A stretch of 64,000 bases of DNA from Bacteroidota bacterium. Lineage in GTDB: Bacteria > Bacteroidota > Bacteroidia > Bacteroidales > WCHB1-69. How positions within the stretch are numbered: position 1 is the stretch's first letter; the number at the start of each line of letters is the position of its first letter. This document shows, piece by piece, positions 23,762 to 32,404 of this stretch. The notes below the pieces were generated by a model. That model worked only from the letters and a program-made list of their open reading frames with translations. It searched no databases and was not told the origin of the DNA. A program made the translations under genes and the position numbers. Where the stretch lies: positions 18,514 through 82,513 of the forward strand of contig JAKPTX010000117.1 in the NCBI GenBank assembly GCA_029570835.1, written 5' to 3'.

Positions 23762-24646
23762 TTATTTTTTTCCTGATAGCTGTGCCGTAGGATCTATTTT
23801 TTTAATTAACCCTTGTAAAACCTCACCGGGTCCATATTCTATATAGCTATTAAATCCATCTTTCATCATATTCTGGACAGTCATTGTCCACAATACCGGT
23901 GCCGTTAATTGCTTAATTAAATTCTGTTTGATTAAAGCTGGATCTGTTTCCGGAAGAGCGGTATAATTTTGATAAATTGGACAACATGGCGTTTTAAATT
24001 GAGTATTATTGATCGCTTCAGCCAACTCCTCTTGTGCCGGTAACATCAGTGGGGAGTGAAAAGCACCACCCACATTCAACATCATAACACGTTTAGCTCC
24101 GGCTTCTTTAATTTTCTCCATCGCTATTTCCAACCCTTTAAAAGAACCTGAAATTACTAATTGTCCGGGACAATTAAAATTGGCAGGAACAACCACTTCA
24201 TCAATATCATCACAAATCTCTTTTACTTTTTGATCTTCAAAACCGATGACCACTGCCATTCCTGAGGGATTTGCCAAACATGCTTTTTGCATTGCATTAG
24301 CTCTTCTGGATACCAATTTTAGTCCATCTGCAAAGTCCAATGCTCCACTTGCAACCAATGCAGAAAATTCACCCAATGAATGTCCTGCAACTCCATCAGG
24401 GTTACCCCCCTCATGAAGCATTAAATATGCTATGGTAGAATGTATAAAAATTGCCGGTTGGGTAATATGAGTTTCTTTCAAATCAGCATCTGTTCCATGG
24501 AACATTTTATCTGAGATTGAGAATCCTAATATTTCATCAGCTTGAAGAAAGAGACGCTTAGCTTCAGGAAATTGGTCAAATAATTCTTTACCCATTCCTA
24601 CAAATTGAGCTCCTTGTCCCGGAAAAACGCATGCCTTCTTATTCAT
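23762..24646 (-). CDS. fabD: Malonyl-CoA:ACP transacylase
   Basis: Loads malonate onto acyl carrier protein for fatty acid synthesis. I start at MNKKACVFPGQGAQFVGMG, which gives the family N-terminus; the track's extra 38 residues come from upstream AT-rich DNA. The nucleophile elbow is GHSLGEFSAL (Ser), with the conserved Arg in SRRANAMQKA and the His in GGAFHSPLM. The length of 294 aa is normal. A minus-strand -7 box at 24673 supports this start. Divergent from pyrH. Confidence 0.95.
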   Translation of the reverse strand: MNKKACVFPGQGAQFVGMGKELFDQFPEAKRLFLQADEILGFSISDKMFHGTDADLKETHITQPAIFIHSTIAYLMLHEGGNPDGVAGHSLGEFSALVASGALDFADGLKLVSRRANAMQKACLANPSGMAVVIGFEDQKVKEICDDIDEVVVPANFNCPGQLVISGSFKGLEIAMEKIKEAGAKRVMMLNVGGAFHSPLMLPAQEELAEAINNTQFKTPCCPIYQNYTALPETDPALIKQNLIKQLTAPVLWTMTVQNMMKDGFNSYIEYGPGEVLQGLIKKIDPTAQLSGKK

Positions 24647-24672
24647 AAATTTTAATTTTAATAATGAGTTTG

Positions 24673-24680
24673 CAAAGATA
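24673..24680 (-). promoter_or_regulatory. Putative -7 box of fabD
   Basis: CAAAGATA on the plus strand reads TATCTTTG on the minus strand, 27 bases before the fabD ATG. Supports the shorter fabD start. Confidence 0.65.
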
Positions 24681-24770
24681 TCGATTTTTTTCGATAGTGC
24701 AGCAGATTTCCTCCCCCCTTTTTTTTTATTAAAAATAAAGAGAAAAGGAGTATATTTCACAAAAAACCAT

Positions 24771-24778
24771 TATCTTTG
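24771..24778 (+). promoter_or_regulatory. Putative -7 box of the pyrH operon
   Basis: TATCTTTG, 16 bases before the pyrH ATG. Confidence 0.65.
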
Positions 24779-24794
24779 CGCAAAATTTCCGAAT

Positions 24795-25499
24795 ATGATC
24801 TATCGTCGTATCTTATTAAAACTGAGCGGAGAATCTTTGATGGGAAAAGATGGGTATGGTATTGATTACAATGCAGTTAGCCATTATGCTTTAGAAATAA
24901 AAAGTGCTGTTGAGTTGGGTGTTCAGGTTGGAGTTGTAATTGGAGGCGGAAATATTTTTAGAGGAGTAAAAGGGTCAGATCGTGGTTTTGATAGAAGACA
25001 AGGAGATCAGATGGGAATGTTGGCAACCTTAATTAATGGATTAGCACTACAAACCGTATTGGAAGAGCATGGTATCGCTACACAACTTCTTTCTGCTCTT
25101 TCTATTGATGGAATCGTTTCAAAAACTTCTTTCCGCAAAGCTGTTTCTCACCTTGAAAATAATGAAGTCGTTATTTTTGTTGGAGGAACCGGTAACTCTT
25201 TTTTCACCACTGATACAGCCGCTGCTTTACGTGCTGTTGAAATTCAGGCAGATCTATTGTTAAAAGGAACTCGTGTAGATGGAGTTTACGATGCTGATCC
25301 GGAAAAAGTGCTTACAGCAAAGAAATTCGACCAGATTTCTTATGAACAAGCGTACACTATGGGACTTAATATCTTAGACTTGACCGCATTTACCCTTTGT
25401 CAAGAAAATCAAATGCCTATTTACGTGTATAATGCAAACATTCCTAAAAATCTTTTGAAAATTTTACAGGGTGAACATATTGGAACAATAATAAATTAA
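24795..25499 (+). CDS. pyrH: UMP kinase
   Basis: Hexameric amino-acid-kinase-fold enzyme phosphorylating UMP to UDP. RILLKLSGESLMG, VGVVIGGGNIFRG, DQMGMLATLINGLALQ and GTRVDGVYDADP are all diagnostic. The 234-aa length is typical. It heads an operon with a 2TM-domain protein and frr; pyrH-frr proximity is a common arrangement, usually with tsf and rpsB, which are absent here. Confidence 0.96.
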   Translation: MIYRRILLKLSGESLMGKDGYGIDYNAVSHYALEIKSAVELGVQVGVVIGGGNIFRGVKGSDRGFDRRQGDQMGMLATLINGLALQTVLEEHGIATQLLSALSIDGIVSKTSFRKAVSHLENNEVVIFVGGTGNSFFTTDTAAALRAVEIQADLLLKGTRVDGVYDADPEKVLTAKKFDQISYEQAYTMGLNILDLTAFTLCQENQMPIYVYNANIPKNLLKILQGEHIGTIIN

Positions 25500-25505
25500 G
25501 GATTT

Positions 25506-25859
25506 ATGGAGCAGAATCAAAACCAAATTAATGAGTATGGTCCCCTTTTTAACAAAGCAAAAAAAAGGGTTAATTTTAAAATCCATGCTGCTATTTACCT
25601 CATAATTTTAGCCATATTATGGGTAATTTGGGGTTTTATCTTTAAAAATAGCTCCGCTGAAACTTCTATTTTTTTAAAATCGATTCTCTTTATTACCATT
25701 ATATGGAGTATCATATTAATTGCCCATTATCTCTACGCTTTTAAATGGAACTCTGCCTTGGTTGAACGAGAGTTACAACGCATGATAAAACAGATGGAGA
25801 AGGATAAAAAGAGTGAAACAGAATTAAATCAGGAAACAAAAAATAACGACGAACTATAA
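25506..25859 (+). CDS. 2TM-domain protein
   Basis: A 117-aa protein: a short N-terminal stretch, KKRVNFKIHAAIYLIILAILWVIWGFIF as first helix and ILFITIIWSIILIAHYLYAF as second, then a charged coiled tail (ELQRMIKQMEKDKKSETELNQE). This matches the 2TM domain (PF13239), often found with histidine kinases or alone in Bacteroidota. It lies 6 bp after pyrH and 34 bp before frr. Function unknown. Confidence 0.82.
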   Translation: MEQNQNQINEYGPLFNKAKKRVNFKIHAAIYLIILAILWVIWGFIFKNSSAETSIFLKSILFITIIWSIILIAHYLYAFKWNSALVERELQRMIKQMEKDKKSETELNQETKNNDEL

Positions 25860-25893
25860 AATAAAATATTAATCACAATAAAAATTTAAAAAA

Positions 25894-26454
25894 ATGGACG
25901 AAATAACAATATGTATTGATACTGCAAGAGAGGGAATGTTACAAACGGTTGCTTTTTTTGAAAAAGAACTTCAAAAATTGAGAGCCGGAAAAGCATCACC
26001 CCAAATGTTAGATGGAATTAAAGTTGATTATTATGGTAATCCTACTCCTATTGAACAAGTTAGCAATATTTCAACCCCGGATGCTAGACAAATCATCATT
26101 CAGCCTTGGGAAAGAAATATGTTACAACCTATTGAAAAGGCCATTATTAATGCTAACATTGATGTAACTCCACAAAATAATGGAGAATTTATCAGGCTTG
26201 TAGTTCCCACTCCTACCGAAGAAAAAAGAAGAGATATGGTAAGAAAAGCTAAACAAGAGGCCGAGCAAGCAAAAATAGGTGTTAGAAATACTCGTAGAAC
26301 AGCTAACGAAACTGCAAAAAAATTAAAAGATGAGGGTCTCCCTGAAGACACTGCTATAAAACTTGAAGGAGATATTCAAAAATTAACTGACGACTTTATT
26401 TCAAAAATTGATAAAATTACTGAAATGAAAGAGAAAGAAATTATGACCATTTAA
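25894..26454 (+). CDS. frr: Ribosome recycling factor
   Basis: Splits post-termination ribosomes together with EF-G. The 186-aa protein shows the three-helix bundle sequence with LRAGKASPQMLDGIKVDYYG, TPIEQVSNISTPDARQIIIQPWE, and the conserved RLVVPTPTEEKRRDMVRKAKQ and EDTAIKLEGDIQKLTDDFI. Full length. Third gene of the pyrH operon. Confidence 0.97.
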   Translation: MDEITICIDTAREGMLQTVAFFEKELQKLRAGKASPQMLDGIKVDYYGNPTPIEQVSNISTPDARQIIIQPWERNMLQPIEKAIINANIDVTPQNNGEFIRLVVPTPTEEKRRDMVRKAKQEAEQAKIGVRNTRRTANETAKKLKDEGLPEDTAIKLEGDIQKLTDDFISKIDKITEMKEKEIMTI

Positions 26455-26507
26455 TTTATACATTAATCATAAAAATAGTCACTATTTATTTATTTAAAAA
26501 TCGAATT

Positions 26508-26885
26508 ATGAACATGCCAAGTAATCTTAAATTTACAGAAGACCACGAATGGGTTGTTATTGAAGGTGATATTGCTATTGTAGGTGTAACTGCTTATGCT
26601 GCCGATCAATTAGGAGATATCGTATTCGTTGACGTTGCAACTGTTGGAGAAACCCTCGATGGAGGAGAGATATATGGTTCAATTGAAGCTGTTAAAACTG
26701 TTTCTGATCTTTTCTTACCTATCGGTGGTGAAATTATTGAGTTTAACGAAGAGGTGGAAGCAAATCCTGCTATTATTAATGAAGATCCGTACGGAGCCGG
26801 TTGGATTATCAAAATTAAACCTACCGATCCTGCTGAAATGGATAACCTCCTCTCCCATGAAGAGTACTTAAAAATTACTGAATAG
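26508..26885 (+). CDS. gcvH: Glycine cleavage system H protein
   Basis: Lipoylated carrier that shuttles the aminomethyl group between P, T and L proteins. The lipoyl lysine lies in GSIEAVKTVSDLFLP; the opening FTEDHEWV and the closing DPYGAGWIIKIKP are typical. At 125 aa it is full length. Two nearby ATGs (26508, 26514) are possible starts. The P-protein gene gcvP lies 17 kb away on the other strand; gcvT is not in the window. Confidence 0.95.
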   Translation: MNMPSNLKFTEDHEWVVIEGDIAIVGVTAYAADQLGDIVFVDVATVGETLDGGEIYGSIEAVKTVSDLFLPIGGEIIEFNEEVEANPAIINEDPYGAGWIIKIKPTDPAEMDNLLSHEEYLKITE

Positions 26886-26907
26886 TTAAAATTATTACTT
26901 TATTGTA

Positions 26908-26937
26908 TTGTAAATATCGTAATATTTTGTATCTTTG
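26908..26937 (+). promoter_or_regulatory. Promoter of the first TonB gene
   Basis: TTG at 26908-26910, a 19-base spacer and TATCTTTG at 26930-26937: the best full match to a Bacteroidota promoter in the window. Confidence 0.7.
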
Positions 26938-27015
26938 CGCAATATTTATAATCCATTTAGAGTTATAATGATAAGACTAATAACCTATTCATAATTTTAA
27001 AAAACCGAGTACAAA

Positions 27016-27699
27016 ATGATTAGAAAAAAGTCCGACAAAGGAGACTTAGAAGTGAGACGCACCACCTTCCTATTGATAGGATTAGTTGTTGTTCTTGCTT
27101 TGGTTTACGCTGGGTTTGAACTGTTTGCTACAGCTGAACGAGCCGCTGAGATGGTTCTCGCTGATGATGAAGTATTCGTGATTGTCGATGACGTCGTTCA
27201 AAATACGGATGTTCAACCTCCTCCCCCACCACCAGACCCGATGCAAAACAAAGAGGTAGTCATTGAAGTGGTTGATAACCTGATAAAAGTACAACCCACT
27301 TTTGACTTCACGCAAGATTTTAGTTTTGACGAAGAGATCCCTGATTTTGAAATCCAAATGGTTGAAGAGGAAGTTGATTTACCCCCACCAGTATATTGGG
27401 TTGAGGAAATGCCTGAGTTCCCCGGTGGAATGGATGCACTACCCGAATATCTTAAAAAAGAGATCAGATATCCTGAAGTATGCCGTACTCTAGGTATCAC
27501 AGGTGTGGTTCAAGTTGAATTTGTGGTTGAGCGTGACGGTTCCATTAGTAACGTTAGGGTACTAGACCCGGTATATAAAGATCTTGATGCAGAAGCTGTA
27601 CGTGTAATCTCGGGATTCCCTAAATGGAAACCGGGAAAACAAATGGGTAAACCTGTTCGTGTATTTTACCAAATTCCTATCAGATTTACTTTGAACTAG
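27016..27699 (+). CDS. TonB-family energy transducer (paralogue 1)
   Basis: Couples the proton motive force to outer-membrane receptors. The order is a short cytoplasmic head (MIRKKSDKGDLEVRRTT), one membrane helix (LLIGLVVVLALVYAGFEL), a periplasmic linker with VQPPPPPPDP, an acidic stretch, and a C-terminal TonB domain with EFPGGMDALPEYL, GVVQVEFVVERDGSISNV and FPKWKPGKQMGKPVRV. The domain is the Bacteroidota type. The next gene is a near copy, including upstream leader sequence, and each has its own terminator. No ExbB/ExbD is nearby. Confidence 0.9.
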   Translation: MIRKKSDKGDLEVRRTTFLLIGLVVVLALVYAGFELFATAERAAEMVLADDEVFVIVDDVVQNTDVQPPPPPPDPMQNKEVVIEVVDNLIKVQPTFDFTQDFSFDEEIPDFEIQMVEEEVDLPPPVYWVEEMPEFPGGMDALPEYLKKEIRYPEVCRTLGITGVVQVEFVVERDGSISNVRVLDPVYKDLDAEAVRVISGFPKWKPGKQMGKPVRVFYQIPIRFTLN

Positions 27700-27720
27700 C
27701 AGTTTCTGTTATGGTAATTA

Positions 27721-27753
27721 AAAAGCTCTCAATAATTTGAGAGCTTTTTTTTT
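27721..27753 (+). terminator. Terminator after the first TonB gene
   Basis: Stem AAAGCTCTCAA / TTGAGAGCTTT (11 bp) with a 4-base loop and a run of nine T. Confidence 0.93.
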
Positions 27754-27909
27754 GAAACTAATCTCATGAAAAGTACTCATCAATTGTCGAATGATTAAAA
27801 TTATTACTTTTCACGTTAAAATTGATTCTTTGTACAACATTTATTACCCAAATGGAGTTATAATACTAAGATAAGTAACCTATCCATAATTTGAAAACCC
27901 GAGTACAAA

Positions 27910-28599
27910 ATGATTAGAAAAAAATCCAACAGAGGAGACTTGGAGGTCAGACGCACTACCTACCTATTAATCGGGTTGGTTGTTGTTTTGGCCCTTGTTT
28001 ACGCTGGGTTTGAACTGTTTGCTGCTGCTGAACGAAGCCCTGAAATGGTTTTTGCTGATGATGAGGTATTCGTGATGGTTGAAGATGATATTGTAAGCAC
28101 AGACGTTCAACCCCCTCCCCCACCACCGGATCCGGTACAACACAGAGATGTAATCCTTGTAACGGTGAGTAACCTGATAGATGTACATCCTATTACTGAC
28201 CTTTTTCCACCAGAGTGGGACCCCTATGCTGATATCCCTGATTATGATGACATCAAGCCTGTCGAACCAGAGGTTGATTTACCACCTCCGGAATATTGGG
28301 TCGATGAGATGCCTGAGTTCCCCGGTGGAATGGAAGCATTACCCACATATCTTAAAAGAGAGGTTAGATATCCTGAACCATGTCGTGCTTTGGGTATTAC
28401 AGGGGTAGTGCATGTTGAGTTTGTGGTTGAACGTGACGGTTCAATTAGCAATGTTAAAGTGCTGGAGCCGGTGTATAGAGATCTTGACGCAGAAGCTGTA
28501 CGTGTAATCTCAGAATTCCCTAGGTGGAAACCCGGGGAAAAAATGGGAAAACCTGTTCGTGTATTTTACCAAATTCCTATCAGATTTACTTTAAACTAA
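27910..28599 (+). CDS. TonB-family energy transducer (paralogue 2)
   Basis: Tandem duplicate of the preceding gene: nearly the same first 40 residues, VQPPPPPPDP linker and TonB domain (EFPGGMEALPTYL, VVHVEFVVERDGSISNVKV). The middle linker, residues ~85-125, has diverged most (FPPEWDPYADIPDYDDI). The upstream leader ending CCGAGTACAAAATG is also duplicated, so the copy carried its own control region. Divergence limited to the linker suggests altered receptor reach or partner choice, with the pore-binding end kept. Confidence 0.9.
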   Translation: MIRKKSNRGDLEVRRTTYLLIGLVVVLALVYAGFELFAAAERSPEMVFADDEVFVMVEDDIVSTDVQPPPPPPDPVQHRDVILVTVSNLIDVHPITDLFPPEWDPYADIPDYDDIKPVEPEVDLPPPEYWVDEMPEFPGGMEALPTYLKREVRYPEPCRALGITGVVHVEFVVERDGSISNVKVLEPVYRDLDAEAVRVISEFPRWKPGEKMGKPVRVFYQIPIRFTLN

Positions 28600-28619
28600 C
28601 AGTTTCTGTTATAATGATT

Positions 28620-28652
28620 AAAAAAGCTCTCGATATGTTGGGAGCTTTTTTT
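28620..28652 (+). terminator. Terminator after the second TonB gene
   Basis: Stem AAAAGCTCTC / GGGAGCTTTT with one G-U pair, 7-8 base loop and a run of seven T. It is the duplicated counterpart of the terminator at 27721. Confidence 0.9.
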
Positions 28653-28717
28653 ATGAATATAAGAATCAATCCTTAGAAAATGCAGAATTAAGTTTTAGAA
28701 ATGTCAAAAAATTAATG

Positions 28718-28725
28718 TATTTTTG
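28718..28725 (+). promoter_or_regulatory. Putative -7 box of the nusB operon
   Basis: TATTTTTG, 21 bases before the nusB ATG. Confidence 0.6.
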
Positions 28726-28746
28726 CGGGTCATATAAAAAGCTCTT

Positions 28747-29697
28747 ATGGTAAGCAGACGTTATTTGAGAATCAAGGTAATGCAGGAGATATTTGCATTT
28801 AAAGCTAATGAAAAGGGGAACCTTGAGCAGGCAGAAAAAAAGTTGGATCATGCCATTCAGGGGTGTTATACTCTTTTTTGTTACTTTTTTTCACTCTTCC
28901 CTGAACTCAAAAGATATAGACTCAATAAGCTGGAAGATCTTAAAACTAAATTTAAACCTACTTATGATGATCTTCACCCTAATAGAAAATTTGTTGATAA
29001 TTTGGTGATTGACCAAATAGAAAACAACATTACACTTAACCGACTGTGGAATAATTTGAGAATCAATTGGGATGATCAAGGTGATTTTATAGCTCAGATT
29101 TTTCAAGAAATTGCCAAAGAGGAGTTCTATACACTATATTTAAATGATAAAAACTCAAGTTATATTCAGGATCAGGAGTTTCTTCTAGATGTGATTGAAA
29201 CCTGCTTCGCTAACAGTGAACTACTACATTGGCATTTTCAAGAGATGAATCTCCATTGGTTTGATGACTACAACGAAGCTTTGTTAATGTTTTATAAAAA
29301 CATCAAACAATTTAAAGAAAACAAGGGAAATGAAAATAAAATTTTCCCTCTCTTTAAGAATGCAACTGAAGATAAAGAGTTCTACAAAAATCTATTCCAA
29401 AATACATTACTCAATGATGATCAATATGACACCATTATAGAAAATAAATTACAAAATTGGGAGTTGGAAAGACTTAATGGAATCGATATCATTCTAATGA
29501 AAATGGCTATCACTGAGTTCCAGCACTTTCATGATATCCCCATTAAAGTAACTATTAATGAGTATATTGAGTTGGCAAAATGGTACAGCTCCAATAAAAG
29601 CGGTGCATTTATCAATGGGTTATTGGATCAAATTGTACTGACTCTCAAAGAGGAAGGGAAAATTACCAAAATGGGAAAAGGATTATTAAATAATTGA
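28747..29697 (+). CDS. nusB: Transcription antitermination factor NusB (long Bacteroidota form)
   Basis: Binds boxA RNA with NusE to promote antitermination in rRNA operons. The 316-aa length, about twice the E. coli protein, reflects an N-terminal extension usual in Bacteroidota: MVSRRYLRIKVMQEIFAF opens the protein, and the conserved NusB core is at the end, with LNGIDIILMKMAITEF, PIKVTINEYIELAKWYSS and KSGAFINGLLDQI. It heads the nusB-DUF1573-yajC-YbbR-coaE operon, in which genes lie 3-20 bp apart. Confidence 0.95.
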   Translation: MVSRRYLRIKVMQEIFAFKANEKGNLEQAEKKLDHAIQGCYTLFCYFFSLFPELKRYRLNKLEDLKTKFKPTYDDLHPNRKFVDNLVIDQIENNITLNRLWNNLRINWDDQGDFIAQIFQEIAKEEFYTLYLNDKNSSYIQDQEFLLDVIETCFANSELLHWHFQEMNLHWFDDYNEALLMFYKNIKQFKENKGNENKIFPLFKNATEDKEFYKNLFQNTLLNDDQYDTIIENKLQNWELERLNGIDIILMKMAITEFQHFHDIPIKVTINEYIELAKWYSSNKSGAFINGLLDQIVLTLKEEGKITKMGKGLLNN

Positions 29698-29702
29698 TTA
29701 AA

Positions 29703-30158
29703 ATGATGCAAAAATTTTTAATTTTTATTGTTTTATTACTTCTTATTGCTGGGTGTGGAAGAAAAAGTTCTACTGAAATTGGTGTTGAGAGTATCAATAA
29801 TCCTGCAACTGCAGAAGGTATTGATCCTGCACGTGCAGAAAGGATGCCGGTCATCACTTTCGAAAAAATAGTTCATGATTTTGGCTATGTTACCAAAGGT
29901 GAACGTTTAAGCTATAACTTCAAGTTTAAAAATACAGGAAACTCTGATTTAATTATCAGCTATGTTGAGTCCTCCTGTGGATGTACAACCTCATCACCTC
30001 CCAAAGCACCTATAAAACCGGGTGGTTCCGGAGAGATTAAAGTTACTTTTGACTCTAAAACCAAAAGCGGTATCACTGAAAATCAAGTGATGATTGTCGC
30101 CAATACTTACCCTGTTAAAACCGTATTAACAGTGATTGCAGATGTTAAAAATCCATAA
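29703..30158 (+). CDS. DUF1573 lipoprotein
   Basis: A 151-aa protein with signal and lipobox LIAGCG and one DUF1573 immunoglobulin-like domain: ITFEKIVHDFGYVTKGERL, FKFKNTGNSDLIISYVESSCGCTTSSPP and GGSGEIKVTFDSKTKSG. The SSCGCT pair of cysteines is characteristic. The track start uses TTG; the first ATG at 29703 is more plausible, with 29706 also possible. This family is always located next to nusB and yajC in Bacteroidota; role unknown, possibly periplasmic protein binding. Confidence 0.88.
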   Translation: MMQKFLIFIVLLLLIAGCGRKSSTEIGVESINNPATAEGIDPARAERMPVITFEKIVHDFGYVTKGERLSYNFKFKNTGNSDLIISYVESSCGCTTSSPPKAPIKPGGSGEIKVTFDSKTKSGITENQVMIVANTYPVKTVLTVIADVKNP

Positions 30159-30174
30159 ATAAAAATTTAAAAGT

Positions 30175-30498
30175 ATGAACATGATTTCTTTATTATTATT
30201 CGCACCGGCCGGAGATGGAAAACAAGGAGGAGGTGGATTTACAATGCTTATTTTCTTAGGATTGATGATCTTAATATTTTATTTTTTCATGATCCGTCCT
30301 CAACAAAAGAAACAGAAACAGATTCAACAATTTAGAGAAAATATCAAAAAAGGTGACAACATTATCACTATTGGCGGTATTCATGGCAAAGTAGTTGATG
30401 TAAAAGAGAACACCTTTGTTATAGAAGTCGCTGACAACGTCAGAATGACTATTGAAAAAGCAGCTGTCGCTATTGATGGCAATGAAACCAAAAAATAA
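30175..30498 (+). CDS. yajC: Preprotein translocase accessory subunit YajC
   Basis: Small inner-membrane partner of SecDF-YidC. A single helix (FTMLIFLGLMILIFYFFMI) precedes the hallmark RPQQKKQKQIQQF, then the cytoplasmic domain GDNIITIGGIHGKVVDVKENTFVIEVADNVRM. The 107-aa length is normal. Confidence 0.96.
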   Translation: MNMISLLLFAPAGDGKQGGGGFTMLIFLGLMILIFYFFMIRPQQKKQKQIQQFRENIKKGDNIITIGGIHGKVVDVKENTFVIEVADNVRMTIEKAAVAIDGNETKK

Positions 30499-30518
30499 TC
30501 CTCTCGGATCTGATCAAA

Positions 30519-30935
30519 ATGAACAAACAAAGTCCTAAAACAATATTGACCTCCACAACATTCCTGATTTGCTTTATCATTGCGGTTTTGGGGTGGTTCG
30601 TTATTACATTTTCCAAAGAATATGTCCAAACCTTACCTTGTGAGGTTGTTCTGCATGAGATTCCGGAGAATGTTAAAACTATTTCAACTTCCGACTCTGT
30701 TGTTCTTATCACTTTTAAAGCAAAAGGGTTCAATTATTTAAAAAACAGTTTTACTGATAAATACACTACTCTCAATCTTTCAGTTACTAATTTAACCGCA
30801 AAAAAAGGGAAAAAGAATGTGTATGCTTTTTCAAAAAGAGAACTCAGCAGTTATATTAAAGAGTATTCCCTGTACGGTAACTCATTTGTTGAAATTGAGA
30901 AGCCGGAATCTCTTTCAATATATATTAAAAGATAA
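30519..30935 (+). CDS. YbbR-like protein
   Basis: A 138-aa protein with one N-terminal helix (FLICFIIAVLGWFVITF) and a single extracytoplasmic YbbR-type beta domain (VQTLPCEVVLHEIPENVKTI, SVVLITFKAKGFNYL, ESLSIYIKR). Firmicute relatives have several repeats and support diadenylate cyclase; this is the single-domain Bacteroidota form. Placed by position between yajC and coaE. Confidence 0.78.
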   Translation: MNKQSPKTILTSTTFLICFIIAVLGWFVITFSKEYVQTLPCEVVLHEIPENVKTISTSDSVVLITFKAKGFNYLKNSFTDKYTTLNLSVTNLTAKKGKKNVYAFSKRELSSYIKEYSLYGNSFVEIEKPESLSIYIKR

Positions 30936-30938
30936 ATC

Positions 30939-31460
30939 ATGATTAAGATTGTTTTAACCGGAGGAATAGGAACCGGGAAAACCCATTTATCAAAACATTT
31001 TATTGAAATGGGTATTCCCGTTTTTTATGCTGATGAAGAGGCTAAAAAGTTATATTCAGAACCTGAAGTAATCCGTTTTTTTTCCTCTACTTTTGGAAAT
31101 ATAGTGCTCTCAGATGGGAAGATAGATTTTAAAAAACTAAGTGACCTGATCTTTTCTGACGAGAAGGCAAGAGCCAAGGTGAATCAATATATTCATCCTC
31201 TGCTTTTTGAAAGTTTTAATCAATGGGGGAAAAAGCAAAAGTGCAACATTATCATGATGGAAAGCGCTATTGTTTTTGAAGCGGGTCTGGATCACCACTT
31301 TGACAAAATTATTGTTGTGGATTCCCCCATGGAGGTGCGATTGGAGCGGATTCGTAAAAAGTATCCACATTGGAGTGAGGATGAGATCCAAAAAAGAATT
31401 ACCACCCAACTCTCTCAAGAAGAAAAGTGTAAACGAGCTGACCTTATACTCCTAAACTAA
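30939..31460 (+). CDS. coaE: Dephospho-CoA kinase (short C-terminus)
   Basis: Last step of coenzyme A synthesis. The P-loop is LTGGIGTGKTHLSKHF, followed by GIPVFYADEEAKKLY, VNQYIHPLLF, MMESAIVFEAG and RIRKKYPHWSEDEIQKRI. It ends at RADLILLN, where relatives usually continue for another ~20 residues (AD.VI.N.G...), so the 173-aa protein is short. The stop is 3 bases before the convergent ROK gene. The missing part is a terminal helix and not catalytic, so activity is likely kept. Confidence 0.92.
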   Translation: MIKIVLTGGIGTGKTHLSKHFIEMGIPVFYADEEAKKLYSEPEVIRFFSSTFGNIVLSDGKIDFKKLSDLIFSDEKARAKVNQYIHPLLFESFNQWGKKQKCNIIMMESAIVFEAGLDHHFDKIIVVDSPMEVRLERIRKKYPHWSEDEIQKRITTQLSQEEKCKRADLILLN

Positions 31461-31462
31461 GT

Positions 31463-32404
31463 TTAACGTGTCAATGCTGCTGCTCCTAAAATGGCAACAT
31501 CATTGGTGGGTAATGAGGAGAGTAGAATAGGAATCTCTCTATCATAAATAAAGAGTTTATGTTTCTTGAAAGACCTTCGGATTGGATCCAGGAACACCTC
31601 TCCTGCCTGAATTGGACCACCCATTAGAAAGATTGCTTCAGGAGAAGAGAAAGTAACAGCATTGGCTAATGCAATACCCAGTAGATATCCTGTCCTTTCA
31701 TAAGTTGCTATAGCTAATGGATCATTTTGTTTAGCAGCATCCGAGACAGTTTTACCGGTCATCACTTCAAAAGGAATAGAGCATAAAATTGAATCGGGAA
31801 ATTGCGGCATCAATTCCAGACAATTGAGAACAATACCACTTGTTGATGCATATTTTTCTACACATCCTTTATTTCCACAACTACACTGTCTTCCTTCAGG
31901 GATGAGAATAGCGTGACCCATCTCCCCGGCTAAACCATCGGCACCATAGACCAATTTCCCATCAATAACGATGCCGCTACCAATGCCTGTCCCGAGAGTG
32001 TACATAATAAAATGAGACATCCCTTTAGCCCCCCCATATATCATCTCTCCATAAGTAGCCGCATTAGCATCATTAGTAACTACCACTTTAAAAGGAAAGC
32101 GCTCCTCAAACAAAGATCGAATGGGAACCACCCCTTTAAAATTCAAATTTGTAGCATTTTCAATATTCCCTGAATAATAATTAGTAGCCGGAGCTCCAAT
32201 TCCTATCCCTGAAACTAACGCTACATCTACATTTTTAAGCAGTTGTTTAATCTGCTCCGAAATCTGATCCACATAAACTACAGGATCATGAAAATCAGCA
32301 GTCTTAATATTAGCTCTACTGATCACCTTTCCACTTCCGTTAACTAAACCGATATCTGTATTGGTTCCTCCAATATCGATCCCGATTGAAAATATCTCAT
32401 TCAT
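31463..32404 (-). CDS. ROK-family sugar kinase (glucokinase-like)
   Basis: Probable glucokinase. The ATP-binding start IGIDIGGTNTDIGLVN, the catalytic VTNDANAATYGE and the ROK zinc motif CSCGNKGCVEKYAS are all present. No DNA-binding HTH precedes, so it is a kinase and not a ROK repressor. 313 aa. Its start overlaps the T9SS plug stop by three bases, so the two are co-translated; the functional link is unclear. Confidence 0.9.
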   Translation of the reverse strand: MNEIFSIGIDIGGTNTDIGLVNGSGKVISRANIKTADFHDPVVYVDQISEQIKQLLKNVDVALVSGIGIGAPATNYYSGNIENATNLNFKGVVPIRSLFEERFPFKVVVTNDANAATYGEMIYGGAKGMSHFIMYTLGTGIGSGIVIDGKLVYGADGLAGEMGHAILIPEGRQCSCGNKGCVEKYASTSGIVLNCLELMPQFPDSILCSIPFEVMTGKTVSDAAKQNDPLAIATYERTGYLLGIALANAVTFSSPEAIFLMGGPIQAGEVFLDPIRRSFKKHKLFIYDREIPILLSSLPTNDVAILGAAALTR

